Of a DNA stretch of 64,000 nt, positions 54,544 to 63,320 are shown one piece after another. How positions within the stretch are numbered: position 1 is the stretch's first letter; the number at the start of each line of letters is the position of its first letter. The translations under genes and the position numbers were made by a program. Under the pieces are notes generated by a model. That model had not been told where the DNA came from. It made no database searches and worked only from the letters and a program-made list of their open reading frames with translations. The stretch comes from Haloferax mediterranei ATCC 33500 (lineage in GTDB: Archaea; Halobacteriota; Halobacteria; Halobacteriales; Haloferacaceae): contig NC_017941.2 in NCBI RefSeq assembly GCF_000306765.2, positions 1,984,001-2,048,000 of the forward strand, read 5' to 3'.

Positions 54544-55023
54544 TTACTCTTCGCGCCCGGAAACGCCGTCATCATCGACACGTAGAAACATTCCTTTCGA
54601 CGCTGGCGCGGTCGGTTCGAACCCCCAGCGTTCGTAGTAGCCGTCTACGTCGGCCATGAGGTTCACGTACGCCGACGGCGGGGCTTCCCGGTCGAGGTAG
54701 TCGACGAGGGCATCCATGATACGGGTGCCGAGGCCCTGCCCTTGGTGCTCCGGGCGGACGGCAACGTCTACAATCTGAAAGACGGTTCCGCCGTCGCCGA
54801 CGAGTCGGCCCATTCCGACGACGCGGTTACTGCCGTCGCCGTCGTCGCCACCGTCGAGGTCGTCAGTCCCTTCGTCGAGGACGATGCTAACGCCGAACGT
54901 CGTGTTCGGGACGCCGCGTTTCGCAGCGGCGAGCGAGCGGGAAGCCATTCCGGCGACCTCGCGGAGTTCGACGTACGTCTCTGGGTCCGGAAACTCGGGG
55001 ACGAGGTGGTACTCAGTAGTCAC
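54544..55023 (-). CDS. GNAT-family N-acetyltransferase
   Basis: 159 residues from the GTG at 55,023 (VTTEYHLVPEFPDPETYVEL); the frame is open further but unlike the family. The acetyl-CoA loop VRPEHQGQGLGTRIMDAL and the closing YVNLMADVDGYYERWGF are diagnostic. An acidic loop (DEGTDDLDGGDDGDG) interrupts the sheet, a haloarchaeal feature. The substrate, amine or protein N-terminus, is unknown. It faces the tRNA enzyme gene and lies back to back with the signal peptidase. Confidence 0.85.
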   Translation of the reverse strand: MTTEYHLVPEFPDPETYVELREVAGMASRSLAAAKRGVPNTTFGVSIVLDEGTDDLDGGDDGDGSNRVVGMGRLVGDGGTVFQIVDVAVRPEHQGQGLGTRIMDALVDYLDREAPPSAYVNLMADVDGYYERWGFEPTAPASKGMFLRVDDDGVSGREE

Positions 55024-55111
55024 AACCCGATAGAGACCACTCGGTCTCGTAACCGTTTCTCCCCCAAATACATCAACAGATTGATATCGATTCGAGCGGA
55101 GACGAGCACCT

Positions 55112-55702
55112 GTGTCAGCAGACAGTCCGTCATCCGCGCGTCTGTACGCCAAAGACGTCGCCGAAACGATTGCAGTGGTCGCCGCTGTTGGTGCCATTCT
55201 CTTCGCGGTCACCGGTGTCTGGCCACCCATGGTCGCCGTCGAGAGCCCGAGCATGGAACCACACCTCGAACGCGGTGACCTCGTGCTCGTCACCGACGAG
55301 GGGCGGTACGCCGGTCCCGCGGCCGACACTAACAACATCATCACGGCGAACGAGAGCGAGGGATACGGACGTATCGGCGGTCGCGGCGATGTCATCGTGT
55401 ACAAACAGCCGTCCAGAACGGACTCGCCGATAATCCATCGAGCAGTGTTCCATGTCCAAAAGGACGAGAACTGGTACGATAAGGCGAACAAGTCCTACGT
55501 TCTCGGCGCGGACTCGTGTTCGGAGTTGCAAAACTGCCCCGCGCCGCACGCCGGATACATCACCCGCGGCGACAACAACGGCTACTACGACCAAGCGAAC
55601 GACATCGCTCCGCCCGTCCGACCGAAGTGGATTCGGGCGAAAGCACAGTTCCATGTGCCGTATCTCGGTTCGATTCGACTCGAACTGCAAAAGCTGGCCT
55701 GA
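55112..55702 (+). CDS. Type I signal peptidase (archaeal Sec11-like)
   Basis: 196 residues from a GTG. One N-terminal membrane helix (AETIAVVAAVGAILFAVTGVW), then the catalytic Ser47 in ESPSMEPHLERGD, His109 in SPIIHRAVF, in place of the bacterial Lys, and Asp154 in YITRGDNNGY. It removes signal peptides from Sec-exported proteins on the outer membrane face. Haloarchaea often have two such enzymes. It is divergent from the GNAT gene; the ~88 bases between hold an AT-rich patch. Confidence 0.9.
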   Translation: MSADSPSSARLYAKDVAETIAVVAAVGAILFAVTGVWPPMVAVESPSMEPHLERGDLVLVTDEGRYAGPAADTNNIITANESEGYGRIGGRGDVIVYKQPSRTDSPIIHRAVFHVQKDENWYDKANKSYVLGADSCSELQNCPAPHAGYITRGDNNGYYDQANDIAPPVRPKWIRAKAQFHVPYLGSIRLELQKLA

Positions 55703-55760
55703 GGCCCGATAGCCTGACTGCGCCCAGTCGGTGCTGGCTCTTACTCGTCGAGACTGACTC

Positions 55761-56693
55761 CTACTCGTCGCCGCCGTCCGGGGAAAAGATGGTGTATCGG
55801 TCCGTGTCGGTGCCGTCTTTCCACTCGCCGAGTTCTTTCGGGTCCACATGGACGAACACGTCGTCTACTTCGTCTATTTCGCCGATGGCCTCTACGACCC
55901 ACGTTTCGATGTCGTGGGCTTCCGTGATTGTCATGTCGCCTTCGACCTCGATGTGGAGGCTCACGTCGACCTCCGGGCCGACGTAGTGGGCGACTACGTC
56001 GTGTGCGCCGTACACGTCAGGGTGCGACAGCGCCGTCTGGACGATAAGGTCGCGGAGATACTCCGGCGGGGCGGCCCCGACGAGGTAGTTCACGTTGTCG
56101 CGGACGATTTCGTACCCGGTGTAGATGATGCCGATAGAGACGACCATCGCGGCGAGCGGGTCGAGAATCGGGTAACCGAACTGTGCACCGGCGACGCCGA
56201 CGAGCGCCGCGCCCGCGGTGAGGATGTCGTTTCGGTTGTCGAGTCCGGCGGCGACGAGCGCCGGAGAGTTTTGCTCGCGTCCGACCGTGTAGCAGTAGCG
56301 ATAGAGGAAGTATTTGAACAGTGCTGCGGCGACAAGAACGGCGGCACCGAGAACGCCAGCAGTTCCGCCGTAGGTTTCGGTGAGGATGCTACTCGTACTC
56401 TGCCAGAGAATCGCGCCGCCAGCCGCGAAGATACCGACAGCGACGAACAGCGAGACGAACGGTTCGATTCGCTCGTGTCCGTGCGGGTGCTCGAAGTCCG
56501 GCGGTTTCGTCGTGAGATAGAGTCCGCCGACGATAATCGCGCTGTAGACGGTGTCGGCGAGACTGTTGACGGCCTCCGACCCGAGTGCCAAACTGCCCGT
56601 CGTCCACCACACACTTCCCTTTCCGAGGACGAGAAGCACGTTCGCCACGAGGACGACGAGTCCCACTCGACGGATGGCCCGTTTCCGCTCCAT
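55761..56693 (-). CDS. Cation diffusion facilitator (Zn/Fe efflux)
   Basis: 310 residues. Six helices in the first ~210, with the metal motif SLALGSEAVNSLADTVYSA in helix 2 and the later DNRNDILTAGAAL in helix 5, the Asp/His-type ions that move Zn, Fe or Mn against protons. The C-terminal domain (DVYGAHDVVAHYVGPEVDVSLHIEVEG) is the cytosolic metallochaperone-like fold of the family. The metal is undecided: the usual His in helix 2 is Asn here. Convergent with signal peptidase. Confidence 0.88.
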   Translation of the reverse strand: MERKRAIRRVGLVVLVANVLLVLGKGSVWWTTGSLALGSEAVNSLADTVYSAIIVGGLYLTTKPPDFEHPHGHERIEPFVSLFVAVGIFAAGGAILWQSTSSILTETYGGTAGVLGAAVLVAAALFKYFLYRYCYTVGREQNSPALVAAGLDNRNDILTAGAALVGVAGAQFGYPILDPLAAMVVSIGIIYTGYEIVRDNVNYLVGAAPPEYLRDLIVQTALSHPDVYGAHDVVAHYVGPEVDVSLHIEVEGDMTITEAHDIETWVVEAIGEIDEVDDVFVHVDPKELGEWKDGTDTDRYTIFSPDGGDE

Positions 56694-56774
56694 TACCGTG
56701 GCCTTCGAGACACGGGTTGAAATGCTCTTCGGGCGATAGCGACCGTTTAGTCGTGTTTCACAAGTGTTTTAGAT

Positions 56775-57344
56775 TCAGTCTAATTCAAAGAAAACCGCGT
56801 CATTGTCGCCGTCCGTGACGGCTCCATCGAGACCCGCGAAGGCGTCAGAGAGTTGTTCGTAACTGTCGTCCAGCGCCTGCACGAGCACTTTCGTATCCGA
56901 GATGATTGGCATGAAGTTGGTGTCTCCGTTCCACCGCGGGACGACGTGGGTGTGAAGGTGGTCGTCGATAGAACCGCCGGCGGCCGACCCGCCGAGGTTT
57001 TCGCCTGTGTTGAACCCGTCGGGGTCGAACGCGGCATCGAGAGCGGCGAGCGTCCGTGATTTGAGTCGGGCGTGGTCGAGGAGTTCTTCGTCCGAGAGGT
57101 CGGCGAAGTCCCCGGTGTGACGGTACGGAATGACCATCACGTGGCCGGGGGCGTACGGGTAGTTGTTGAGGAGGACGAACGAGTGTTCGGAGCGGGCGAC
57201 GATTTTGCTCTCGTCGTCGTCGTCGCGCTCGGGGAGCGCACAGAAGGGACAGTTGTCGTCGTCCGAGTCGTCGGCGTCGGCCGCGTCCTGGTCGTCGTCG
57301 CGGGCGACCCACTCGATGCGCCACGGCGCGAACAGTTGGTCCAT
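56775..57344 (-). CDS. HIT-family nucleotide hydrolase
   Basis: 189 residues from the ATG at 57,344 (MDQLFAPWRIEWVARD). A zinc pair CPFC near residue 32 and the histidine triad DDHLHTHVVPRWNGDTNFMP define it as an HIT protein of the Ap4A-phosphorylase/hydrolase branch. It cleaves dinucleoside polyphosphates or nucleotide amides. A tract of ~12 Asp near residues 17-30 is a haloarchaeal addition. It follows the map gene, same direction, after ~80 bases. Confidence 0.88.
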   Translation of the reverse strand: MDQLFAPWRIEWVARDDDQDAADADDSDDDNCPFCALPERDDDDESKIVARSEHSFVLLNNYPYAPGHVMVIPYRHTGDFADLSDEELLDHARLKSRTLAALDAAFDPDGFNTGENLGGSAAGGSIDDHLHTHVVPRWNGDTNFMPIISDTKVLVQALDDSYEQLSDAFAGLDGAVTDGDNDAVFFELD

Positions 57345-57424
57345 GGCGGGAGAATGGCCCGAGGGATGCAAGCAGTTTCGGTCCTCGGTCTGCGCTCGAA
57401 TAGGGGCGGTCCTCGGCCGAGCGA

Positions 57425-58315
57425 TTACTTCGTGATGTTCTCGTAGCCGTCTTCGGTGACGATGACGGTATGTTCGGCCTGTCCGACCATCGCACCCTCT
57501 TCTTCCTTCAGGACGGGGTAGCCGCGGAGGACGCCCTGCTGTTCGAGGCGACGGATAGCCATCTCGGAGCGCCCGCCGTCGAACCAACGGGCCGCGAAGG
57601 GGAGCAGTTTGTACTTATCGCGCACTTCGTCGAGGAGTTGCCGCGACATTCGGTCGCGGACCGAGCGGTCGTTGACGAGGCTGTAAATCTCGTTTTTCGA
57701 GCCTTCGGTGACCTTTCCGGAGCCGTCAGTTGCGAACGGCTCGATGGCGACGACGTCGCCGACTTCGAGTTCGACGCCGCGGTCTGCGCCGCGGTTCGGG
57801 ATGGTCGGGTCGGTGTGTGCGTCCCACTGCTCGACGCCGTGACCGGAGAGATTGAGCACCGGCGTGTAGCCGTAACCGCGAATCACGTCTTCGATTTCGG
57901 CACCAATCTTCCCCGTGTGTGCGCCAGCCTCGACCATATCGAGGGCGGCGTCGAGTGCCTCCTCTGCGGACTCGACGAGTTCGTCGTTGCCGGAAAGGTC
58001 GACGGTTACGGCCGAGTCGGCGATGTAGCCGTCGACGTGGACGCCGAGGTCCAGACAGACCATGTCCTCGCCGAAGACCGTGTCGTCGTCGCGGCCGGGA
58101 CTCGCGTGAGACGCTTCTTCGTTGATGCTGATGTTGGCCGGGAACGCACAGCCGTCGGCGAGTTCGCGGATTCGCTCTTCCGCGTACTCGGCCACTTCGA
58201 GGTGGGTGACGCCCGGTTCGACCATCTCGGCCGACTCGTCCATCACCGTGCGGAGGACCTCCCCTGCCTTCTGATACTTTTCGACCGTCTCGTCGTCGAG
58301 GGGTCCGATACTCAT
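57425..58315 (-). CDS. map: Methionine aminopeptidase (type II)
   Basis: 296 residues from the ATG at 58,315 (MSIGPLDDETVEKYQKAGEVL). Two-metal site ligands are seen: Asp in CLDLGVHVDGYIADSAVTVD (two Asp), His in NLSGHGVEQW and Glu in IEPFATDGSGKV and near the end (VGQAEHTVIVTE). The type II insertion is present. It removes the starting methionine from new proteins. Upstream open frame has no resemblance. Confidence 0.94.
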   Translation of the reverse strand: MSIGPLDDETVEKYQKAGEVLRTVMDESAEMVEPGVTHLEVAEYAEERIRELADGCAFPANISINEEASHASPGRDDDTVFGEDMVCLDLGVHVDGYIADSAVTVDLSGNDELVESAEEALDAALDMVEAGAHTGKIGAEIEDVIRGYGYTPVLNLSGHGVEQWDAHTDPTIPNRGADRGVELEVGDVVAIEPFATDGSGKVTEGSKNEIYSLVNDRSVRDRMSRQLLDEVRDKYKLLPFAARWFDGGRSEMAIRRLEQQGVLRGYPVLKEEEGAMVGQAEHTVIVTEDGYENITK

Positions 58316-58547
58316 GACCGCGACTTTGCGGTCCCGCCGGAAAGCGATTGCGGGATACGTGAGGGTGTGGACGCGACGCCGTCGCCGAAAGTCTGACTCA
58401 GTCGTTGCTCCGAAACGCCTCGCTTTGGTCTGTCTCGGGTTGTCTCGGGACGCTCCTCTTGTTCCCCTGTCTATATAGGTCAATCCTCAGCAACTAGCAA
58501 CCCTTTCTACCGCCCCACTCCCGAATAATCAAAGAGTCAGCGCCCAC

Positions 58548-59249
58548 ATGAGTGTTCCATCCTTCCACCCCGACGTCGCCGAACAGCACCTTCGAGTCGA
58601 TATCGACGACTGGGACGACGTGTACGTCGTCGGCGACGTACACGGGTGTCTCTCTACGCTCGAACGACTCGTCGGCCGTCTCGAACCCTCGGACGACGAC
58701 CTCGTCGTCTTCGTCGGCGACCTCGTTCGGAAGGGCCCGGACAGCAAAGGTGTTATCGACTACGTCCGCGGGCGCGACAATTTCCTGACTGTCCGCGGCA
58801 ACAACGAGGAAAAACTCATCCGGGGCACGAAGGAGGTAGACTCGCTCACGGATGACGACCTTGCGTGGATTGAGGGCCTTCCAGTCGCCATCTCGTGGGA
58901 CGGCGCGCTCGTCGTCCACGGCGGTGTCCACCCCGAAAAGCCGCTCGATGAGCACGACGTAGACGACCTCGAAACCACCCGTGCGATGAACCCCGGCGAC
59001 AGCTACGACGGTCCCTTCTGGTTCGAACACTACGAGGGTCCCGACCGCGTCTTTTTCGGCCACACTGTGATGGCACATCCGGCGGTCTTCGAGTACGCGA
59101 TGGGCCTCGACACTGGCGCGGTCTACGGCGGCGAACTCACGGCCTACGACTTCCACGCGAACGAACTCGTCTCCGTCGATGTGGAAGTCACCCACGAGTC
59201 GCGCAAGGACTCAAAGATTCTCGAGCCGGGCCAACCCGCGCTCGTCTGA
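58548..59249 (+). CDS. Calcineurin-like metallophosphoesterase
   Basis: 233 residues. The metal-binding motifs are in order: VVGDVHGCLSTL, VFVGDLVRKGPDS, VRGNNEE and VVHGGVHP, with a later FGHTVM giving the last His. This is the PP1/bis(5'-nucleosyl)-tetraphosphatase (ApaH-like) group, so a protein phosphatase or Ap4A-type hydrolase is likely; the choice is open. It is divergent from map across a 230-base gap that shows TATA-like ctatataggt near 58,470. Confidence 0.87.
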   Translation: MSVPSFHPDVAEQHLRVDIDDWDDVYVVGDVHGCLSTLERLVGRLEPSDDDLVVFVGDLVRKGPDSKGVIDYVRGRDNFLTVRGNNEEKLIRGTKEVDSLTDDDLAWIEGLPVAISWDGALVVHGGVHPEKPLDEHDVDDLETTRAMNPGDSYDGPFWFEHYEGPDRVFFGHTVMAHPAVFEYAMGLDTGAVYGGELTAYDFHANELVSVDVEVTHESRKDSKILEPGQPALV

Positions 59250-59321
59250 ATCCGAGCACACACAGCGCCGTGGTCGAAGTCGATGCTTCCCATGACGACC
59301 AGCCTAGATATTTGCAGAGAC

Positions 59322-59405
59322 TATAGTAGCGTTTGCAAGTCAGTGGACACTCGCCCGACCGCTGTCGTGCAATCGGATGTGTCTCCAGTTGCAAACGCTA
59401 CTATA
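59322..59405. mobile_element. 84-bp MITE, copy 2
   Basis: Same length and ends as copy 1 at 18,746 (inverted repeat TATAGTAGCGTTTGCAA), with about 11 differences by hand count, mostly in the inner arms. It sits ~70 bases after the phosphoesterase stop and ~95 before the hydrolase start, in non-coding DNA. The inner hairpin is also kept. Confidence 0.82.
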
Positions 59406-59499
59406 GAATGCTGTCTCTCAGAAGTCTCAAAGTACTGAATTCACTCGAACTAGACAATCTACACACAGTTCTAAGCCACTCGGGCGAGTACTCTTAGCC

Positions 59500-60141
59500 A
59501 TGGCTGACACTGGTCCAACCCTCGTCTCGATACCCGTCGATGACGTGGAGTTAGAAGGCGACCTCAGGGTTCCTGACGGTGCGTCGGGACTCGTGGTGTT
59601 CGCCCATGGAAGCGGAAGCAGTCGGAAGAGTCCGCGAAACAACTTCGTTGCGGAGGTCATCCGCGACCACGGGGTCGGGACGCTCTTGTTCGACCTCCTG
59701 ACGGAAAGAGAAGACCAAGTCTACGAAAACCGGTTCGACATCCCGCTTTTGACAGAGCGCCTTCTCGGCGCGACCGAATGGCTCCGTGAACGCGACGAGA
59801 CCGCGGACCTCGAATACGGCTACTTCGGTTCGAGCACGGGTGCAGCGGCGGCCCTTCGTGCGGCGGCCGACCTCGGAGAACAGGCGGGTGCCGTCGTCTC
59901 GCGCGGCGGCCGCGTCGACCTCGCCGAATCTCGACTCGGTGACGTGTCCGCACCCACGCTGTTCATCGTCGGTGGCGCGGACGAGCAAGTGCTCGAACTC
60001 AACCGCGAGGCGCTCACTCAACTCGACTGTGAGAAGTCGTTAGAAACCGTGCCCGGCGCGGGTCACCTGTTCGAAGGTCCCGGCGAACTGGACGAAGTCG
60101 CCGACTTCGCCGCCAACTGGTTCGAGAAGCACCTCGGGTGA
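59500..60141 (+). CDS. Alpha/beta hydrolase (dienelactone hydrolase family)
   Basis: 213 residues. The sequence starts VSIPVDDVELEGDLRVPDGASG, then FAHGSGSSRKSPRN (oxyanion region). The nucleophile Ser is in GYFGSSTGAAAAL. The catalytic Asp is in GGADEQVLELNR and the His in VPGAGHLFEGPG. It is a cytosolic esterase with unknown substrate. A match to the usual ~210-residue bacterial and haloarchaeal family. It follows the MITE. Confidence 0.88.
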   Translation: MADTGPTLVSIPVDDVELEGDLRVPDGASGLVVFAHGSGSSRKSPRNNFVAEVIRDHGVGTLLFDLLTEREDQVYENRFDIPLLTERLLGATEWLRERDETADLEYGYFGSSTGAAAALRAAADLGEQAGAVVSRGGRVDLAESRLGDVSAPTLFIVGGADEQVLELNREALTQLDCEKSLETVPGAGHLFEGPGELDEVADFAANWFEKHLG

Positions 60142-60175
60142 GTGCTCTGGTTGCGCCGACCCCGATTTGGTGTCG

Positions 60176-60808
60176 TCAGAACCCTTCGACCAGTCGTTCT
60201 AGCTGTTCCGGTGGGACGGCACCGCGAGCGGCGTAGCCGTCGTAGGCGAACGTCGGCACACCCGTCACGCCGTGGCGCTGCGCCTCGGCGAACTGCTCGT
60301 GGACTTCCTCGAAAAGTGCGTCGTCGTCGAGTGCAGAGCGAATCTCGTCCCCCTCGATGCCTGCATCCTCGGCGAGTTCGACCAACAGTTCTTCGTCGCC
60401 GATATCCGCACCGTCCTGCCAGAGTGCGTCGAAGATGGACACGTCGAACGCCAGCCACGTCTCGGTATCGTAGTGTTGCTTGACGTAGTACGAGGCCACC
60501 TGCGCCGGGAGTGAGTCGATATCGGTGGCAATGTCTAACGTCATGTCGACGCCGTACTTTTCCTGTAGCCGTCGGACGCCCTGTTTCGCCTGTTCGAAAT
60601 ACTCGTCGTCTTTCCCGTCATCGACGGAGAAGTCGATGCTCCCGTCGGGTCGTCGTTTGTGGCTTCGGAGGTCGAACGGGTGCCAGTCGATGTCCAGTTC
60701 GTCTTCTCGCGTCTCCTGATAGCGCTTTAGCGACTCGCGGCCGAGGTAGCAAAACGGACAGACGTAGTCCGAATAGATGGTAATGTAGTCGGGGTCGGTC
60801 TCGCTCAT
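60176..60808 (-). CDS. DsbA-family oxidoreductase (FrnE-like)
   Basis: 210 residues. Thioredoxin fold with CPFC at residues 17-20 (YSDYVCPFCYLGRESLKRY) and a helical insertion, as in 2-hydroxychromene isomerase/FrnE proteins. The cis-Pro segment is TGVPTFAYDGYAARGA near the C-terminus. No signal peptide, so it acts in the cytosol as a disulfide or glutathione-like oxidoreductase. The family has a role in oxidative stress in other organisms. Convergent with the hydrolase. Confidence 0.9.
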   Translation of the reverse strand: MSETDPDYITIYSDYVCPFCYLGRESLKRYQETREDELDIDWHPFDLRSHKRRPDGSIDFSVDDGKDDEYFEQAKQGVRRLQEKYGVDMTLDIATDIDSLPAQVASYYVKQHYDTETWLAFDVSIFDALWQDGADIGDEELLVELAEDAGIEGDEIRSALDDDALFEEVHEQFAEAQRHGVTGVPTFAYDGYAARGAVPPEQLERLVEGF

Positions 60809-60896
60809 ACATACTTGTATCCGTCACGGTTACAAAAACGAATTGCTTGGCTGTGTGGCATCGTCTCCACACCCGGTGGACATCCCGAGTGACAGC

Positions 60897-61835
60897 CTAC
60901 CGAGACGCCGTGCTCGTCTGCATTTCGTCGGCGTTGAACGCCGAACCGAATCCCTCGTCGTCGAGGAGGATGACGCCCGCGGACGAGCCGGTGAGCTCGC
61001 CGAACTCTTGAATCGCGAGGTCTGCGGCGGTCTGTGCGTCACAGCCGCGTTCGACGTGGCGGACTGCTCGGCGAGCGAGCGTCACGCGAGCGATGTCTTC
61101 GCCCGCGCCCGTCGTGGACGCGCCGCCCGCGGGAGAAGCGTAGAAGCCGGAGCCGATTTGCGGCACGTCGCCGACGCGTCCGGCGAGTGCGAACCAGCGG
61201 CCGCCGGTCGAAGTCGCGGAGGCGAACGTCTCGCCGTCCGTGGCAACCGCGCCGACCGTATCGTGGCCGGGGAGGTCAGCGTCGTGCGCCGAGCGGTCGA
61301 GACTGCCGGGAGAGAGGCATCCGTCGCTCGCTTTCGCTGTCGGGTCACTCGTACTGCCACCGAAGCGGTCGGCGAGCCACGAGAGGTGCTCCGTGGGCGA
61401 ACCCTCGGGCGCATCGGCCGCCTCCCAGCGCTCGCGGGTATCCTCGGTAAACAGGTCGACGCCCGTTTCGACGCCCACGTCGGCGGCGAAGTCCACTGCC
61501 GGTTCACCCGACAGGAGGACGTGCGGCGTCTCTTCGAGGACCGCCCGAGCGACTGAGACGGCGTGTTCGACACCGGTCATCCCCGACGCAGCGCCCGCCT
61601 GCCGGTCGCTCAGCATAATTCCGGCATCGGTTCGGACGACGCCATCCGACTGCACCGCGCCGCCGACACCGGCGTTGAAGCGGCGGTTCGATTCGAGAAC
61701 ACGTACCGCAGATTCGACCGCAGAAAGCGGGTCCGACTCGGCGACGCCGGCGTTTGCTGCTTCGTCGAGAACGTCCTGCCGTGGCTCCGGTTCGTCGGGA
61801 ATCTCGCCCGCGCCACCGTGAACGATAATACGCAT
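60897..61835 (-). CDS. Asparaginase/isoaspartyl peptidase (N-terminal-Thr hydrolase)
   Basis: 312 residues of the Ntn-hydrolase fold. The protein cleaves itself before the Thr of HDTVGAVATDG; the fragments form the active enzyme. RVGDVPQIGSGFYASP and the GGAGEIPDE start are also typical. It hydrolyses asparagine and beta-aspartyl dipeptides. The N-terminal MRIIVHGGAG is the family start. It is divergent from icd, with a shared 120-base promoter region. Confidence 0.92.
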   Translation of the reverse strand: MRIIVHGGAGEIPDEPEPRQDVLDEAANAGVAESDPLSAVESAVRVLESNRRFNAGVGGAVQSDGVVRTDAGIMLSDRQAGAASGMTGVEHAVSVARAVLEETPHVLLSGEPAVDFAADVGVETGVDLFTEDTRERWEAADAPEGSPTEHLSWLADRFGGSTSDPTAKASDGCLSPGSLDRSAHDADLPGHDTVGAVATDGETFASATSTGGRWFALAGRVGDVPQIGSGFYASPAGGASTTGAGEDIARVTLARRAVRHVERGCDAQTAADLAIQEFGELTGSSAGVILLDDEGFGSAFNADEMQTSTASR

Positions 61836-61924
61836 ACGAGGGTGCTATCGGAGGGTCTGTGTAAACGTATCGAACGAGCCGTGTTCAGGCGAGATTTGCG
61901 AATCGGCGGAGAGAACGGCAGGAC

Positions 61925-61931
61925 TTTTACA
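61925..61931 (+). promoter_or_regulatory. TATA-like box for icd
   Basis: cTTTTAC lies about 27 bases upstream of the ATG at 61,957 and makes a leaderless mRNA likely. It supports this ATG over the TTG two codons before. Confidence 0.5.
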
Positions 61932-61956
61932 TCGTACTCAAAATCCCTCATTGTTC

Positions 61957-63216
61957 ATGAGCTACGACCAGATTGAGGTTCCTGCAGACGGCGAGAAAAT
62001 CACGGTCGATGAAGAAACGGGTGAACTCTCTGTTCCTGACAACCCGATTATTCCGATTATTCACGGGGACGGAATCGGAACTGACGTCGGCCCGGCCGCA
62101 CAGAAGGTCCTCGACGCTGCCGCAGAGGCAACGGGGCGTTCTGTATCCTGGATGCGAGTCTACGCCGGTTCATCTGCCCGCGACAAGTACGACGAAAACC
62201 TTCCCGTAGACACGGTCAGCGCCATCCGCGACCACCGCGTCGCCATCAAGGGCCCGCTCACGACGCCGGTCGGTGCAGGCTTCCGCTCGCTCAACGTCGC
62301 GCTCCGCAAAAAGCTCGACCTCTACGCGAACGTCCGTCCGACCTACCACCTCGACGGTGTCCCGTCGCCGGTCAAGAACCCCTCGGCGATGGATATGGTC
62401 ACGTTCCGTGAGAACACCGAAGACGTGTACGCCGGCATCGAGTGGGAAGCCGGTACCGACGAAGTCCAGCAGGTCAAGGAGTTCGTCGAAGACGAGATGG
62501 GCGCAGAGGGCGTCATCCACGACGGTCCCGTCGGCATCGGCATCAAGCCCATCACCGAGTTCGGGACGAAGCGTCTCGTCCGCGAGGCAATCGAGTACGC
62601 CATCGAGAACGACCGTCCCTCCGTCACCCTCGTCCACAAGGGTAACATCATGAAGTTCACCGAGGGTGCCTTCCGTGACTGGGGCTACGAACTCGCAGAA
62701 GAGGAGTTCGGCGACGTCACCATCACCGAAGACGAACTTTGGGAGGAGTACGACGGCGAGCGTCCCGAGGACAAGATTGTCGTCAAGGACCGCATCGCCG
62801 ACAACATGCTCCAGCAGCTTCTCACCCGCACCGCCGACTACGACGTCATCGCCACGATGAACCTCAACGGCGACTACATGTCCGACGCCGCCGGCGCACA
62901 GATTGGTGGTCTCGGCATCGCACCCGGCGCGAACTTCGGTGAGGGCCTCTGTCTCGCAGAGCCGGTCCACGGCTCCGCGCCCAAGTACGCAGGCGAGGAC
63001 AAGGTCAACCCGACCGCGATGATTCTCTCCGGCCGTCTCATGTTCGAGTACATGGGCTGGAAGGACGCCGGCAAGCTCATCCGCGACGCCGTCGAGAAGA
63101 CCATCTCCGAGGGCGACGTCACGTACGACCTCCACCGCCAGATCGAAGGCGGCAACAAGCTCGCAACGAGCGAGTACGCGGACAAGGTCGTCGAAAATAT
63201 TCACGAATTAGCGTAA
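61957..63216 (+). CDS. icd: Isocitrate dehydrogenase (NADP)
   Basis: 419 residues from the ATG at 61,957. It opens with MSYDQIEVPADGEKI and has the substrate motif FRSLNVALRKKLDLYANVRP, the ENTEDVYAGIEWEAG phosphate region, the metal Asp in MNLNGDYMSDAAGAQIGGLG and the cofactor region HGSAPKYAGEDKVNPTA. The last motif with Lys/Tyr favours NADP. It oxidises isocitrate to 2-oxoglutarate in the citric acid cycle. Its last codons overlap a hairpin (see repeat entry). Confidence 0.96.
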   Translation: MSYDQIEVPADGEKITVDEETGELSVPDNPIIPIIHGDGIGTDVGPAAQKVLDAAAEATGRSVSWMRVYAGSSARDKYDENLPVDTVSAIRDHRVAIKGPLTTPVGAGFRSLNVALRKKLDLYANVRPTYHLDGVPSPVKNPSAMDMVTFRENTEDVYAGIEWEAGTDEVQQVKEFVEDEMGAEGVIHDGPVGIGIKPITEFGTKRLVREAIEYAIENDRPSVTLVHKGNIMKFTEGAFRDWGYELAEEEFGDVTITEDELWEEYDGERPEDKIVVKDRIADNMLQQLLTRTADYDVIATMNLNGDYMSDAAGAQIGGLGIAPGANFGEGLCLAEPVHGSAPKYAGEDKVNPTAMILSGRLMFEYMGWKDAGKLIRDAVEKTISEGDVTYDLHRQIEGGNKLATSEYADKVVENIHELA

Positions 63217-63271
63217 ACTAATTCGTGGGTCTGCCGAGCTTTGCTCGGCCACTATTCACGAACTCGCGTAA
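63198..63271. repeat. icd 3'-end duplication with two hairpins between
   Basis: The last codons and stop of icd (tattcacgaattagcgtaa, 63,198-63,216) recur 55 bases on as tattcacgaactcgcgtaa (63,253-63,271), 17 of 19 equal. In between are a 10-bp-stem hairpin CACGAATTAG/CTAATTCGTG that includes the stop codon, then GCCGAGC/GCTCGGC with loop ttt. The latter could also work as a terminator. Confidence 0.85.
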
Positions 63272-63320
63272 GCCAACGAACTCCCTTCAGAGGCTGTTTC
63301 TGGCCTCAATTTCTCCGCTT

